From the NCBI GenBank assembly GCA_966248875.1, contig CBINBI010000028.1, positions 1-38,033 of the forward strand: DNA of 38,033 nucleotides, written 5' to 3'. The notes below the pieces were generated by a model. That model was not told the DNA's origin and did not search any database. It was given only the letters and a program-made list of their open reading frames with translations. The stretch comes from Dokdonella_A sp966248875. GTDB lineage: Bacteria; Pseudomonadota; Gammaproteobacteria; Xanthomonadales; Rhodanobacteraceae. Shown here one piece after another: positions 1 to 11,150 of this stretch. A program made the position numbers and the translations under genes. Positions within the stretch are counted from its first letter, which is position 1. Every line of letters starts with the position of its first letter.

Positions 1-2
1 TC

Positions 3-782
3 GGCCGCGTAGCGCGCCGCATCTGGGCGCGCGCGATGCGCGAGCGCTACGGCGCGAGCCCGCGCAGCCAGATGATGAAGTATCACATCCAGACCAGCGG
101 TCGCTCGCTGCACGCGCAGGAAATCCAGTTCAACGACATCCGCACGACGCTGCAGGCGCTGTACGCTCTGTTCGACAACTGCAATTCGCTGCACACGAAC
201 GCGTACGACGAGGCGATCACCACGCCGACCGAGGAATCCGTGCGCCGCGCGGTGGCCATCCAGCTCATTATCAACCGCGAGCTCGGCCTCAATTTCTGCG
301 AGAACCCGTGGCAGGGCAGCTTCATCATCGACAAGCTGACCGACATGGTGGAGGAGGCGGTCTACAAGGAGTTCGAGGCGATCAGCGAGCGCGGCGGCGT
401 GCTCGGCGCGATGGATACGATGTACCAGCGCGGCAAGATCCAGGAAGAGAGCCTCTACTACGAGCAGAAGAAGCACGACGGCTCGTTGCCGCTGATCGGT
501 GTCAACACGTTCCTGCCCAAGGAGCACGCCGGCGATATCACGACGACGATCGAGTTGATCCGCTCGACCCCCGAGGAAAAGGCCCAGCAGATCGCCAACG
601 TGCAGGCGTACCAGAAGGCGCGCAACGGCTACGCGAAGGACGGCCTGCGCTCGCTGCAGGCCGCCGCGCGCGAGCGGCGCAATGTGTTCGCATCGCTGAT
701 GGAAGCCGTGAAGACGCACAGCCTCGGGCAGATCAGCCACGCGCTGTACGAGGTAGGCGGCGAGTACCGGCGCAACATGTAG
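3..782 (+). CDS. icmF: Fused isobutyryl-CoA mutase, C-terminal part (5' end outside window)
   Basis: The open frame runs in from the window edge with no start and reads about 260 residues to a TAG. It carries the RRIWARAMRERYGA and YHIQTSGRSLHAQEIQFND stretches, followed by the NPWQGSF and LYEVGGEYRRNM segments typical of the large catalytic subunit of acyl-CoA mutases. The ending matches IcmF, a fusion of B12-binding domain, G-protein chaperone and mutase barrel that interconverts isobutyryl-CoA and n-butyryl-CoA (or isovaleryl/pivalyl-CoA) with adenosylcobalamin. Only the end of the mutase domain is present, so the fusion itself is inferred from the family resemblance. A stand-alone methylmalonyl-CoA mutase large subunit is the main alternative; the terminal GGEYRRNM favours IcmF. 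Confidence 0.85.
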   Translation, partial: GRVARRIWARAMRERYGASPRSQMMKYHIQTSGRSLHAQEIQFNDIRTTLQALYALFDNCNSLHTNAYDEAITTPTEESVRRAVAIQLIINRELGLNFCENPWQGSFIIDKLTDMVEEAVYKEFEAISERGGVLGAMDTMYQRGKIQEESLYYEQKKHDGSLPLIGVNTFLPKEHAGDITTTIELIRSTPEEKAQQIANVQAYQKARNGYAKDGLRSLQAAARERRNVFASLMEAVKTHSLGQISHALYEVGGEYRRNM

Positions 783-861
783 CGGCTTCGTCGATGTGCG
801 TCGTGGCGGCCACGTGAGCCGTGCGACTTGGTGATCGCCCGCCCCCGAGAGGACTAGCTGG

Positions 862-1236
862 ATGAAATACCTGCTGCTGATCTACAACGACGACACGTTG
901 CTCGATGCGCTGCCGCCCGGCGAGGCCGACACGATGATGCGCGGCTGCCTGCTGCACGCGGACGAGCTGCGCGAGCAGGGCAAGCTTATCGAGTCGCAGC
1001 AGCTCGAAGCGCCCGCCACCGCGAAGACAGTGCGCATGCGCGGCGGCCGGCTCAGTGTCGTCGACGGCCCGTTCGCCGAAACCAAGGAAATGCTCGGCGG
1101 ATTCAACCTGATCGAAGCCGACAGCCTGGACGAAGCCGTGCGCATCGCGTCGGAATTTCCGTGGGCGCGCACCGGCTGCGTCGAAGTCCGCCCGGTCGTC
1201 GACATCGGAACCGTGCGCAGGCGCGTCGGCGCCTGA
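862..1236 (+). CDS. YCII-related (DGPF) domain protein
   Basis: A 124-residue protein beginning MKYLLLIYND with the family signature VDGPFAETKEMLGGF at about residues 67-81. DGPF/YCII proteins are small ferredoxin-fold dimers of uncertain biochemical role, often encoded beside ECF sigma factors. No sigma gene adjoins this one, although a regulator gene follows it. A GAGAGGA ribosome-binding site lies about 10 bases before the ATG. It is 79 bases downstream of icmF, so it may be transcribed separately or by read-through. The family assignment is secure; the function is unknown. Confidence 0.85.
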   Translation: MKYLLLIYNDDTLLDALPPGEADTMMRGCLLHADELREQGKLIESQQLEAPATAKTVRMRGGRLSVVDGPFAETKEMLGGFNLIEADSLDEAVRIASEFPWARTGCVEVRPVVDIGTVRRRVGA

Positions 1237-1436
1237 TTGCGCGACGTGCGATGCGCGTGTCGCATGCGCACCCGTCGATTGCATACACGCGAAAGGAGGC
1301 TCGGAACACTCAGCGCCCGAACGCCGCTCTCATGGCACGATCCGAACAGCTCGCCGGCTTGCAACGAATACCTTCGACGCATCGAAGTCGTCCCCGCGTC
1401 ATGTCGTAACGTACTGAACCGCGCTGCACTTCGACC

Positions 1437-3788
1437 TTGAACCCGCCCGGTATCTACCGTTTTCGCGACTTCCGCATCGATCTCGCCCGGCGCGAGCTCC
1501 GTCGCGGCGGCGAGCTGCTGGCACCCTCCGTCAAGGTTTTCGATTGCATCGCCTACCTGATCGAGCATCGTGAGCGCGCGGTGGGTCGCGACGAACTGAT
1601 TGCGGCGGTCTGGGGACGCGCTGAAGTGACTTACGCGATGCTCGGCCAGCTCGTGATCAAGGTGCGCCGCATCCTGGGTGGCTGTGGGGATGACCAGGAC
1701 TTGATCCGTACCCTGCCGCGCTTCGGATACCGATGGGTGGCGGATGTTGTGGCCGGGGACACAATGGCGACTGGAAGCGGCGCCGCGGACGCATTGCCTC
1801 CGTCCGGGTCCGTCCTGCTTTCACGCTTGCGCCACTTCACGCGCCCTCGCTGGGCGCTGCCGGTCCTGCTTGTTCCGGTGCTGGCCGCCGCGATCCTTTT
1901 CGCCGTGCAGCACGCCGGACGATTCCGTGCCGGCGCACCGTCGGTCCAGACTGCGGATGCCTTGGCAGTGCTTCCGGTCGATGTGGAGGCGGACGGTTCA
2001 TGGAGCTGGGTGCGGCTCGGCGTCATGGATCTGATCGCGGAGCGATTGCGGGGAGCCGGTCTGCCGGTCGTACCGAGCGAGAACGTGGTGGCGCTGGCAA
2101 GAGACCCGAGTCGTGCCAGGGAAGCCGTGAGCGGCGCGACCGGCGTGAAGCGCATCGTTTCAGCCCGCGCTTCCCTGGAGGATGCAGGGTGGTCGGTTCA
2201 CCTGGTACTCACATCGGTGCAGGGCGTCGACAAGGTCGTGGATGCGCGGGCCGCCGAAGTTACCGCCGCCGCGCAAATGGCTGCGGACCGGATGCTCGCT
2301 GCACTGGGCAAGCCGGTGCCTGTTTCCGGCGTGCCCCCCGGGCAATCGCTCCTCACGCTGCTCGCGCGTGCCAAGTCCGCGATGCTAAGCAACGAGCTGG
2401 ACAAGGCGCGCCGCATACTCGAGTCGGCGCCTCCGGACCTGCGTCAATCACCGGATCTGCGTCGCTGGCTCGCCAAGGCGGACGATCGCGCCGGTCACCT
2501 GGAAGCCGCCAAAGACCGGCTTGAGACCTTGCTCGGCGAGGTCGGAGCCGAATCGAACCCGCGGCTGCGGGCGGCCGTGCTCAATGATCTCGGCGTGGTC
2601 GCTCTCCATGCCAACCGGCCGGATCTGGCCGAAGGCCGGTTCGACGAAGCCTTGTCTTTGCTGCTCGGGCAGCAGGATGTCAATGAATTGGGACGCACCT
2701 ACCTCGGCCGCGGAATCACGTATGCGCTGAAGGGCCAGTACGACCGCGGAAGTGCTGAATTCGGACGGGCACGCGTCGCCTACGGTGTTTCGGGCGACAC
2801 GATCTCGCTTGCCATCGTGGAGGTGGACGAAGCGGAGCTCGAGATCCGGGCGAATCGCCATGCGGCCGCGAGGTCGTTGCTGGAGGACGCCGCGACATCC
2901 TTCGAACGATTCAATGCCCGGCATGAACTGTTCGAAGCCGAAGCCTTGAGGATGCGCGTCGGATTGGCCTTGCTCGAAGCGCCGCAAGCCTACGCCATAG
3001 GCGCGCGACGAGTAGCGCAACTGGATCAGCTCGAGAGCCCTCTGATCCGGCAGAATTTCCTGCTGCAATGGGCAGAAGTGCTGATGGCAACGGGTCGCTT
3101 GAAGGAGGCCCGAGACACATTCGACCTTCTGAAGCGCGAAACCGATTCCGCAGGAGACCCGTTCGGGCACTCGCTCAGGATCGACAGCAGACTCGCCTTG
3201 CTCGATCTGGAAGAGGGCCGGTTCGAGGCGGCGCTCTCCGAATCCACGCGCGCGGTCCACGGCCTCGGTGGACCCGACGATGAACCATCGCGCGCGGTGG
3301 CCTGGTTAGCGGTCATCCGCTCGTCGAGCGCCCTTGGCCGAGAAGCGGAGGCATCGCGGGAATCGGAGCGGTTCACAGCCTGGGCGATGTCGCGCGATGT
3401 CGTCGTCGCGCACGTCTATGCAAGGCTCGCGGAAGCCGAACGCGCCGACCGTGAAGGGCGACGCGACATGGCTCGGCAGGCGTGGGAGGCCGCGCTGGGG
3501 GAAGCAGCGCGCAGCGGCGTCCCGCGGTACATCGCGGAAGTGGCCGATTCCTATGGATCCCGCCTCCTGGACTGGCACGACCTCGATCACGCGGCAACCG
3601 TCATCGGTTCGGTCGCGCGGTATGCGGCTGCCGACTTCCGCAGCGCGATGCTGATCTTCCGGCTCGCCTACGCGCTCGGGCGCGAAAAAGAATGGCGAGC
3701 CGCTCTGCAGCAACTTCAGGTCCTGGCGGGCGAACGCCCCGTTCCGCGCGAGACGATGACCCCGGCCTCCGCGTCGCCGCGCGCCTGA
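1437..3788 (+). CDS. CadC-like membrane-anchored winged-helix regulator with TPR sensor domain
   Basis: A 783-residue protein from a TTG start, chosen because the winged-helix domain begins only about eight residues in. Residues 8-103 form an OmpR/PhoB-type DNA-binding winged helix ending in the usual RTLPRFGYRWVADV wing. Residues 139-158 are a single membrane segment, followed by a periplasmic LAVLPVD...WVRLGVMDLIAERLR module and then helical TPR-type repeats from about residue 300 to the end. This ToxR/CadC architecture lets an external signal reach DNA directly, without a kinase. There is no receiver domain. Xanthomonadales carry many such paralogues of unknown ligand. The target is not evident; the secreted-protein gene downstream (start 3936) is a candidate only by position. 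Confidence 0.85.
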   Translation: MNPPGIYRFRDFRIDLARRELRRGGELLAPSVKVFDCIAYLIEHRERAVGRDELIAAVWGRAEVTYAMLGQLVIKVRRILGGCGDDQDLIRTLPRFGYRWVADVVAGDTMATGSGAADALPPSGSVLLSRLRHFTRPRWALPVLLVPVLAAAILFAVQHAGRFRAGAPSVQTADALAVLPVDVEADGSWSWVRLGVMDLIAERLRGAGLPVVPSENVVALARDPSRAREAVSGATGVKRIVSARASLEDAGWSVHLVLTSVQGVDKVVDARAAEVTAAAQMAADRMLAALGKPVPVSGVPPGQSLLTLLARAKSAMLSNELDKARRILESAPPDLRQSPDLRRWLAKADDRAGHLEAAKDRLETLLGEVGAESNPRLRAAVLNDLGVVALHANRPDLAEGRFDEALSLLLGQQDVNELGRTYLGRGITYALKGQYDRGSAEFGRARVAYGVSGDTISLAIVEVDEAELEIRANRHAAARSLLEDAATSFERFNARHELFEAEALRMRVGLALLEAPQAYAIGARRVAQLDQLESPLIRQNFLLQWAEVLMATGRLKEARDTFDLLKRETDSAGDPFGHSLRIDSRLALLDLEEGRFEAALSESTRAVHGLGGPDDEPSRAVAWLAVIRSSSALGREAEASRESERFTAWAMSRDVVVAHVYARLAEAERADREGRRDMARQAWEAALGEAARSGVPRYIAEVADSYGSRLLDWHDLDHAATVIGSVARYAAADFRSAMLIFRLAYALGREKEWRAALQQLQVLAGERPVPRETMTPASASPRA

Positions 3789-3935
3789 CGAAAGCCTCGC
3801 CAAGCCATTGATATTCGCGGAGATCGTGAAACGATAGCGAAAATGCAGCGAGCGGCGGGCGAACGTCGATGCAGGCCCGCGTCGCGGCATCGATACTCGT
3901 GGGCTTCGCGAGCGCCTACCAAACGGGGGAATCCC

Positions 3936-5144
3936 ATGCGTGATCACACCACTCGGCCCCAGTTCGCCCCGGCATGGCGTACCCGTGCAGCTTGGCTCCT
4001 GTCGGCCTGCTGCGCACCGGTCGCCTTCGCGCCCGGCCTGTCGCAGGCCGCAGCAACCTGCGCACACGCGGGCGTCGCCTGCGTGTCCAGCGCGCATCCG
4101 GGACCGGAACCGGCGGTGGGTCCGCTGCACGCCGTCTCCGGGGGCGCAGCTAGCGCGAGGGGCGCGCTGCCTGAACTTCGCTTCGACCAGACCAGTCTGG
4201 ACTTCGGCACGGTGGACACGGGTTCGAGCGGCCTGCTGCTGACGGCGGTGCTGGTCAACGACAGCAGCTCGGCGGAGGCGACGCAGCTCCACTTCGAATC
4301 CGATCCTGCCTTCCCGCTGGTGAGCCAGTTCGGCACGTGCGAAGGCATGGATCTCGGACCCCGCGAGGCGTGCTCGGTGCGCATCAAGTTCGCCCCGACC
4401 GCGCCGGGCCCGGTCACCGGCGCGTTGATCGTGACGAGCAACGAAAGCGCACAGGCGGTCCTGCCGCTGAGCGGTACCGGTGGCGACGACCACGTGCTGT
4501 ATGCGCAATGGCACGACTGGGACAACATGCCCGGATTCTGGGGCTGGCTCGATACCACCTACTCGGAGACGCCGGACTACACCGCCGAAATGGCGGAAGA
4601 TTTCGTCGTCGACGATCCGGCAGGCTGGACCATCAGCAAAGTCGGCCTCGAGGTCTTCGTCATTCGCTCCGACGGGCCGCCCGAGGCGGAGGCGATCATC
4701 CTCGATGACGCCGGGGGCGTGCCCGGGACCGAAGATCTCTGCCCGGCATCCGCATCCAGCGTCGTGATGTGGGAGCCGCCGTTCGACGAGAGTCGCGCCG
4801 AGATCGAGCTGACGCCGGCTTGCGTACTGCCGCCCGGGCACTATTGGCTGCAGGTCCGGTTCCTGGCCGGCAGCGTGAACGACGAGAACAGCTTCTACGG
4901 CTGGGGCCTGCAGTACGTGATGAAGCCCGTCGAACCGCCGCCCGTCCATCTCGATGCGCCGGTGTGGCGCCAACCCGGTGGCGGAAGCGGCTATCCGGGC
5001 TGCTTCGACTGGACTCCGCTGTCGCCGCCGAACTGCGGGCTCGAGGATTATCAGCCGTACCAGACGGCCTACGGCGTGGTGTTCTGGCTGGTGGGCCAGA
5101 CCGTCCGGACCGACCCGATCTTCACCGACGGATTCGACCCCTGA
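3936..5144 (+). CDS. Secreted choice-of-anchor D protein with C-terminal IF-x-DGFD tail
   Basis: The ATG at 3936 is preferred over the upstream in-frame ATG at 3843 because a GGGGGAA ribosome-binding site precedes it and a signal peptide follows (MRDHTTRPQFAPAW, then a hydrophobic run ending near SQAAA). The product is 402 residues. About residues 75-180 form an Ig-like choice-of-anchor D (ASPM/SPD-2/Hydin-like) domain: LDFGTVDTGSSG ... CSVRIKFAPTAPGPVTGAL ... LSGTG. The remaining 220 residues are a Trp/Pro/Asp-rich beta domain I do not recognise. The protein ends TDPIFTDGFDP, a tail shared with the kelch (19729) and beta-helix (35277) proteins. There is no hydrophobic C-terminal helix, so it is not a PEP-CTERM-type anchor. 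Function unknown; probably exported or surface exposed. Confidence 0.8.
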   Translation: MRDHTTRPQFAPAWRTRAAWLLSACCAPVAFAPGLSQAAATCAHAGVACVSSAHPGPEPAVGPLHAVSGGAASARGALPELRFDQTSLDFGTVDTGSSGLLLTAVLVNDSSSAEATQLHFESDPAFPLVSQFGTCEGMDLGPREACSVRIKFAPTAPGPVTGALIVTSNESAQAVLPLSGTGGDDHVLYAQWHDWDNMPGFWGWLDTTYSETPDYTAEMAEDFVVDDPAGWTISKVGLEVFVIRSDGPPEAEAIILDDAGGVPGTEDLCPASASSVVMWEPPFDESRAEIELTPACVLPPGHYWLQVRFLAGSVNDENSFYGWGLQYVMKPVEPPPVHLDAPVWRQPGGGSGYPGCFDWTPLSPPNCGLEDYQPYQTAYGVVFWLVGQTVRTDPIFTDGFDP

Positions 5145-5223
5145 CCATTGCGAATGCGCGTAGGTCGTCTGCGGCCGGCCTCCGTCGCAGCCGGCTTCGC
5201 CACGCGGCGAGTCGGCGCCGGCC

Positions 5224-7689
5224 TCAGGCTTCGGACGCCTGCGCCAGCGCGGCGATGTCGCGCCGAAGCCGCTCGCCGAGGTCGCGCTGACACAGGAATT
5301 GTTCCGCCTGCGCCGCGGGCACCGGCTTGCCGAAGTAGAAGCCTTGGAACGCGTCGCAGCCGCTGCGGTGCAGATAATCGATCTGCTCGATGGTTTCCAC
5401 GCCTTCGGCCAGCACGACCATGCCGAGTTCGTGGCCCATCGTGATGACCGACCGGCAGATGCTTGCCGCGCCGGCGTCGGCCGCGATGTCGCGTACGAAG
5501 GAGCGGTCGATCTTCAGCTTGTCGATCGGAAAGCGTCGCAGGTAGTTCAGGCTGGAATAGCCGGTGCCGAAATCGTCCAGCGAAAGCTGCACACCGACCG
5601 CTTTCAGCGCCTGCATCGTGCCGATCATGCGCTCGACGTTCTCGGTGGTCATGTTTTCGGTGAGCTCGAGCTCCAGGCAGCGCGCCGGCAGATCCCAGCC
5701 TTCGAGCGCCGCGCGCACGTCGTCGACGAAATCGGCGCGTTGCATGTGCGAGGCCGACACGTTGACCGCGATCGAAAAATCGTCGAAGCCGCTTTCGAAC
5801 CAGGCGCGCGCCTGCCGGCCGGCCGATTCGAGCACGAAATTGTCGATGTCGACGATGAGGCCGAAATCCTCGGCGACCTGCAGGAAGCGATGCGGCGGAA
5901 GCACGCCGAATTCGGTACTTTCCCAGCGCACCAGCGCCTCGAAGCCCGTCACGCGCCAGGTGCGGCCATCGATCAGCGGCTGATAGTGCAGCACGAGCTG
6001 GCCGTCGGTGATCGCGTCGCGCAGCTGCGGACCCAGTGAGATGCGATCGTGCAGGCTCTGCTTCTGGTCGTTGGAGAACGCGCGCACGGCGTTCCGTCCC
6101 GCGCGCTTGGCGTGCACCATCGCGGCCTCCGCCTGGCGCAGCAGCTCCAGCGGGTTCCTGCCGTTGTCCGGAAAGGCGCTGACGCCGACGCTGCACGTCA
6201 CGTAGATCTTTTCCTGCCCGTCCGTCACCGGTTTTTCGCCGGCGGCGCGGATCGCCTCGCCGAACGCGAGCGCATCGAAGCTCGGGTGCGTTTCCTCCAG
6301 CGCGATCGCGAACTCGTCCGCGGCGACGTGCGCGAGGCGGCCGTGCCCGCCGATCAGCTCGCCCAGCCGTTCGGCCATCGTGCGCAGCACGTGGTCGCCG
6401 ACGGCACGCCCGCGCGTTTCGTTGACGGCGTGGAAGAAATCGATGTCCACGTAGAACACCAGCACGCGGCCGCAGCGCATCGCCGCCTCGGCAAGTGCGA
6501 ACCGGAGATGCTCCTCGATGAGCATGAAGCGGGGCAGACCGGTGGTCTGATCGTGGCTGATGCGGTGCGCAAGCTCGTTCTGCGCGCGCCGCCGCTCGAC
6601 GATCTCGATTTCGAGCTTCGCCGCGTGCCGCTGGATCTCGTCGTACATGAGGAGATTGCCGTAGGCCAGCGCGAGCTGTGCGGCGAGCGTCATGCCGAAC
6701 TGCTCGTCTTCCTCGTCGAATCTGTCGCCGCCGATGCGCTCGGCGAAGCAGAGCCAGCCGCGCACGGCCGCGGTGGAGCGCAACGGCAGCGGCACGAGCA
6801 GCACAGAGGCCGATGCCCGCAGTATCGCCGCGAGCTCCTGCGGTATCGCTTGCCACAGGCGACGCGGCTGACCGTCGGCGAGCGTTTCGGCGAAGACGCC
6901 GGCAGCGGACTCGATCGAAGCGAGCCCGGCACGCGCCTCCTCGGAGAGGCCGCGCGAGGCGGAACGGTGGATGCGGCGCTCGTCGCCGTCGAGCACGGCG
7001 ACGAAGGCCTGCTTGCAGTTCATGATGTCCTGCGCGCCGCCGCAGAAGAGATCGAGCAGCTTTTCGGGATCGCGCTCGGACGGCAGCACCAGCCCGAGCT
7101 CGAGCAGTGCCGCCATGCGCAGGCCGAGCGTCTGGTACGAGCTCAGGATCGTGTCGTCACGATCGGTTGCGCGCTCGGCGCCGTCCTCCTCGACGGCCTC
7201 GTCGACCATGCGCCGCAGGCGCTGCTGCAGTTCGCTGAGATCGCGCAGATACGGCGGCAGGCGCGCGCCGAGAAAGCTCGGCGGCGCGCTGGCGTGCTGA
7301 GGCATCAGCGCCGGCGCAGGCCCGACGCCAAGCGCTGCCGAGACGGCATCGAGGATGGCCTGCGGCTCCGCCGGCTTGGCGAGCACGCTGGAGACGCGGC
7401 AGGATTCGGCCAGCACCGACGCCTCCGGCACGCGGTAGGTGGCGGTGTAGAAGATGATCGGTGTCGCGGCGATGTCCGGATCGTCGTGCACGCGGTCGGC
7501 GAGCTCGACACCGTCCATGTTCGGCATCAGCACATCGGTGATGATGAGCGTCGGCCGCTGCGCGCGGGCAATCGCGAGCGCTTCGACGCCGTCGGATGCC
7601 TGCAGGACCTCGTGCCCGACGTAGCCGAGCAGCGTGGCAAGGAATTCGCGGTTGATCGCCCGGTCGTCAACGACGAGGATCGTCGCCAT
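5224..7689 (-). CDS. Response regulator with REC-GAF-GGDEF-EAL domains
   Basis: An 821-residue c-di-GMP signalling protein. REC spans about 1-120 (acidic DD at 8-9, phospho-acceptor D52, K105). A GAF-like segment lies at about 185-345, GGDEF at 375-540 and EAL at 550-800. The GGDEF signature reads AADEF (456-460), so cyclase activity is probably lost or the domain is regulatory. The EAL domain retains EAL (584-586), the ELTEN glutamate, DDFGTG (705-710) and AEGVE (761-765), so phosphodiesterase activity is expected. It is the last gene of a three-gene operon; its first 23 bases overlap the double-receiver gene, which implies translational coupling. Phosphorylation by the upstream kinase probably tunes c-di-GMP hydrolysis (inference). 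Confidence 0.93.
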   Translation of the reverse strand: MATILVVDDRAINREFLATLLGYVGHEVLQASDGVEALAIARAQRPTLIITDVLMPNMDGVELADRVHDDPDIAATPIIFYTATYRVPEASVLAESCRVSSVLAKPAEPQAILDAVSAALGVGPAPALMPQHASAPPSFLGARLPPYLRDLSELQQRLRRMVDEAVEEDGAERATDRDDTILSSYQTLGLRMAALLELGLVLPSERDPEKLLDLFCGGAQDIMNCKQAFVAVLDGDERRIHRSASRGLSEEARAGLASIESAAGVFAETLADGQPRRLWQAIPQELAAILRASASVLLVPLPLRSTAAVRGWLCFAERIGGDRFDEEDEQFGMTLAAQLALAYGNLLMYDEIQRHAAKLEIEIVERRRAQNELAHRISHDQTTGLPRFMLIEEHLRFALAEAAMRCGRVLVFYVDIDFFHAVNETRGRAVGDHVLRTMAERLGELIGGHGRLAHVAADEFAIALEETHPSFDALAFGEAIRAAGEKPVTDGQEKIYVTCSVGVSAFPDNGRNPLELLRQAEAAMVHAKRAGRNAVRAFSNDQKQSLHDRISLGPQLRDAITDGQLVLHYQPLIDGRTWRVTGFEALVRWESTEFGVLPPHRFLQVAEDFGLIVDIDNFVLESAGRQARAWFESGFDDFSIAVNVSASHMQRADFVDDVRAALEGWDLPARCLELELTENMTTENVERMIGTMQALKAVGVQLSLDDFGTGYSSLNYLRRFPIDKLKIDRSFVRDIAADAGAASICRSVITMGHELGMVVLAEGVETIEQIDYLHRSGCDAFQGFYFGKPVPAAQAEQFLCQRDLGERLRRDIAALAQASEA

Positions 7690-8500
7690 CGATCCCTCCG
7701 TTTTGCAGGTGGCGTGCGACTTCGTCGAGCAGCTTCTGCGGATCGATCGGGCGCAGCAGGAAGCGGCTCACGCCGAGCGCGAGCGCGGTATCGCGGTCCT
7801 TCGCGCCCCAGACCGACGAGCTGATGAAGAGAAACGGGACCGCGGCCAGGCGGGGATCCGCCTTGATGCGGCGGACCAGCTCGAAGCCGTCGTCGCCCGG
7901 CATGTGCAGGTCGGAAAGGATGAGATCCGGCACGATCCCGCTCATCAGGCGCAGCGCGTCGGGGACGTTCTCGGCGAGCCGGACGTCATAGCCCGAGGGC
8001 GCCAGCGTCTGATAGATCAGCTCGCGGTTGGTCGGTGCATCGTCGACGACGATGATGACGGCATGCGCGGTGCGCGGCGCCGCGGCCGACGGCGCAGAGC
8101 GTACGCCGTTCGGCCGCGGTGGCGAGCCGCGCAGGTCCGCGCGCAGGAAGGCGTCGATCTCGCCGACCACGGTTTCCGGATTGACGGGCTTGGTGATGCA
8201 GCCGTCGAAACCCGCGGCGAGAATCCTGTCGCGGTCACCGACCATGGCCAGCGCGGTGAGCGCGACGACCGGTGTCCCCTTGAGGCCGGGATCGGATTTG
8301 AGCGCCGCGACGACGCGATAGCCATCCACTCCGGGCAGGTGGATGTCACAGGCGACGAGATCGGGCTTTTCGCGCCGTGCCGCTTCGATGCCGCGCTCGC
8401 CGTCCTCGGCGATCGACACCGAATGGCCGTACGCTTCGAGCAGGTACGACATCAGCTCGAGATTGTCGGGATTGTCTTCGATGACGAGGATGCGGGCCAC
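7667..8500 (-). CDS. Double receiver (REC-REC) protein
   Basis: A 277-residue cytoplasmic protein made of two CheY-like receivers joined by a Pro/Ala/Arg linker (about 125-145). REC1 has ED at 8-9, phospho-acceptor D52 and K104 in ITKPVNP. REC2 has DD at 153-154 and D197 in LSDLHMPGDDG, but its conserved lysine is Arg250 (LLRPIDP). There is no output domain, so it probably relays or buffers phosphoryl groups. It starts 9 bases after the kinase stop and overlaps the downstream REC-GAF-GGDEF-EAL gene, placing it centrally in a phosphorelay. REC2 may be phosphorylated with altered kinetics because of the Lys-to-Arg change (inference). Confidence 0.92.
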   Translation of the reverse strand: MARILVIEDNPDNLELMSYLLEAYGHSVSIAEDGERGIEAARREKPDLVACDIHLPGVDGYRVVAALKSDPGLKGTPVVALTALAMVGDRDRILAAGFDGCITKPVNPETVVGEIDAFLRADLRGSPPRPNGVRSAPSAAAPRTAHAVIIVVDDAPTNRELIYQTLAPSGYDVRLAENVPDALRLMSGIVPDLILSDLHMPGDDGFELVRRIKADPRLAAVPFLFISSSVWGAKDRDTALALGVSRFLLRPIDPQKLLDEVARHLQNGGIDGDDPRR

Positions 8501-8509
8501 GGCGTCACC

Positions 8510-10348
<1,839 letters not shown>

Positions 10349-10470
10349 CCCCCTCTTCCGCTACTGCCCGGGCGGGCGTGGCGCAAAGGATTCTATGCCA
10401 CGTTTCCATTCCTTTCGAGGGGGAGGCGGCATCTTTGTATAAAGTGCTGCGACACCGCCGGCCCTGCATT

Positions 10471-10926
10471 TCAGTCCGGCAGGAATTTGGGCACACCGAT
10501 CGAGGGGCCCTTGCCGGGCAGCGCCATCATCGTCGACGTGCCGTGCGCGACGAGCTCGCCGTTCTCGTCGTAGACGCTCGCCACGGTGTAGCTGATCTGC
10601 CGGCCCGCGCGCAGGCACTCGCCATCCGCGTGCAGACGCCCGCGCGCGACGGCCTTGAGGTAATTGAGCTTGAGATCGACGTTGACGAGCCCGGCGTCTT
10701 CGGGCAGGCGCAGGAATGCGGCCCAGAACGTCGCCGTGTCGATCAGCGTCGCCAGCACGCCGCCGTGGACAATCCCGAATGGCTGCAGATGGTCGTTGCG
10801 CAGTGTGAGCTCGATACGGCAGCGGTCGAGCTCGAGCTCGGCGATCGTCATGCCGACCAGCGCGGGATAGGGCGAGGTGCGCACGCTTTCCTGCACCGCA
10901 GCGACGTAAGCGGGATTGGGCTTCAT
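10471..10926 (-). CDS. PaaI-type hotdog-fold thioesterase
   Basis: A 151-residue single hotdog domain with the family core PFGIVHGGVLATLIDTA (about residues 49-65), whose His-Gly-Gly and following acidic residue form the active-site region of PaaI/YbgC-like acyl-CoA thioesterases. The end reads AHGTSTMMALPGKGPSIGVPKFLPD. It would hydrolyse an acyl- or phenylacyl-CoA in the cytoplasm; the substrate cannot be told from the sequence. It lies upstream of the kinase operon on the same strand, with a 122-base gap that probably holds the operon's own promoter. No functional link to the operon is evident. Confidence 0.87.
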   Translation of the reverse strand: MKPNPAYVAAVQESVRTSPYPALVGMTIAELELDRCRIELTLRNDHLQPFGIVHGGVLATLIDTATFWAAFLRLPEDAGLVNVDLKLNYLKAVARGRLHADGECLRAGRQISYTVASVYDENGELVAHGTSTMMALPGKGPSIGVPKFLPD

Positions 10927-11150
10927 GACTGCGGCTCCGAGCTGGCTTATTGAAGTCTAGCGTCGTTGCGTCGAGCGGCCGAGTTGTCGCGAATCAGCCC
11001 GCCTCACCCGCATTTGGATGACCCGACGCGGCGGTCGCGAGCCGCCTTGCAGCGGAATCGCGACGACCCGGTGCCGGGCGTCGACGAGGCGCATGATCCC
11101 GCCGAGGCGAGGGCCGCATAATCGAAAAATCATCCTGCACGGGGACACAC

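Noticed and set aside
3306..4973. A 555-codon minus-strand open frame across the CadC-like and choice-of-anchor genes
   Set aside because: It spans two well-supported genes and an intergenic region and reads as low-complexity shadow sequence.
5145..5223. GCCGGC repeats as a bidirectional terminator between convergent genes
   Set aside because: GCCGGC is self-complementary, so such pairs are common here; no T-run follows on either strand.
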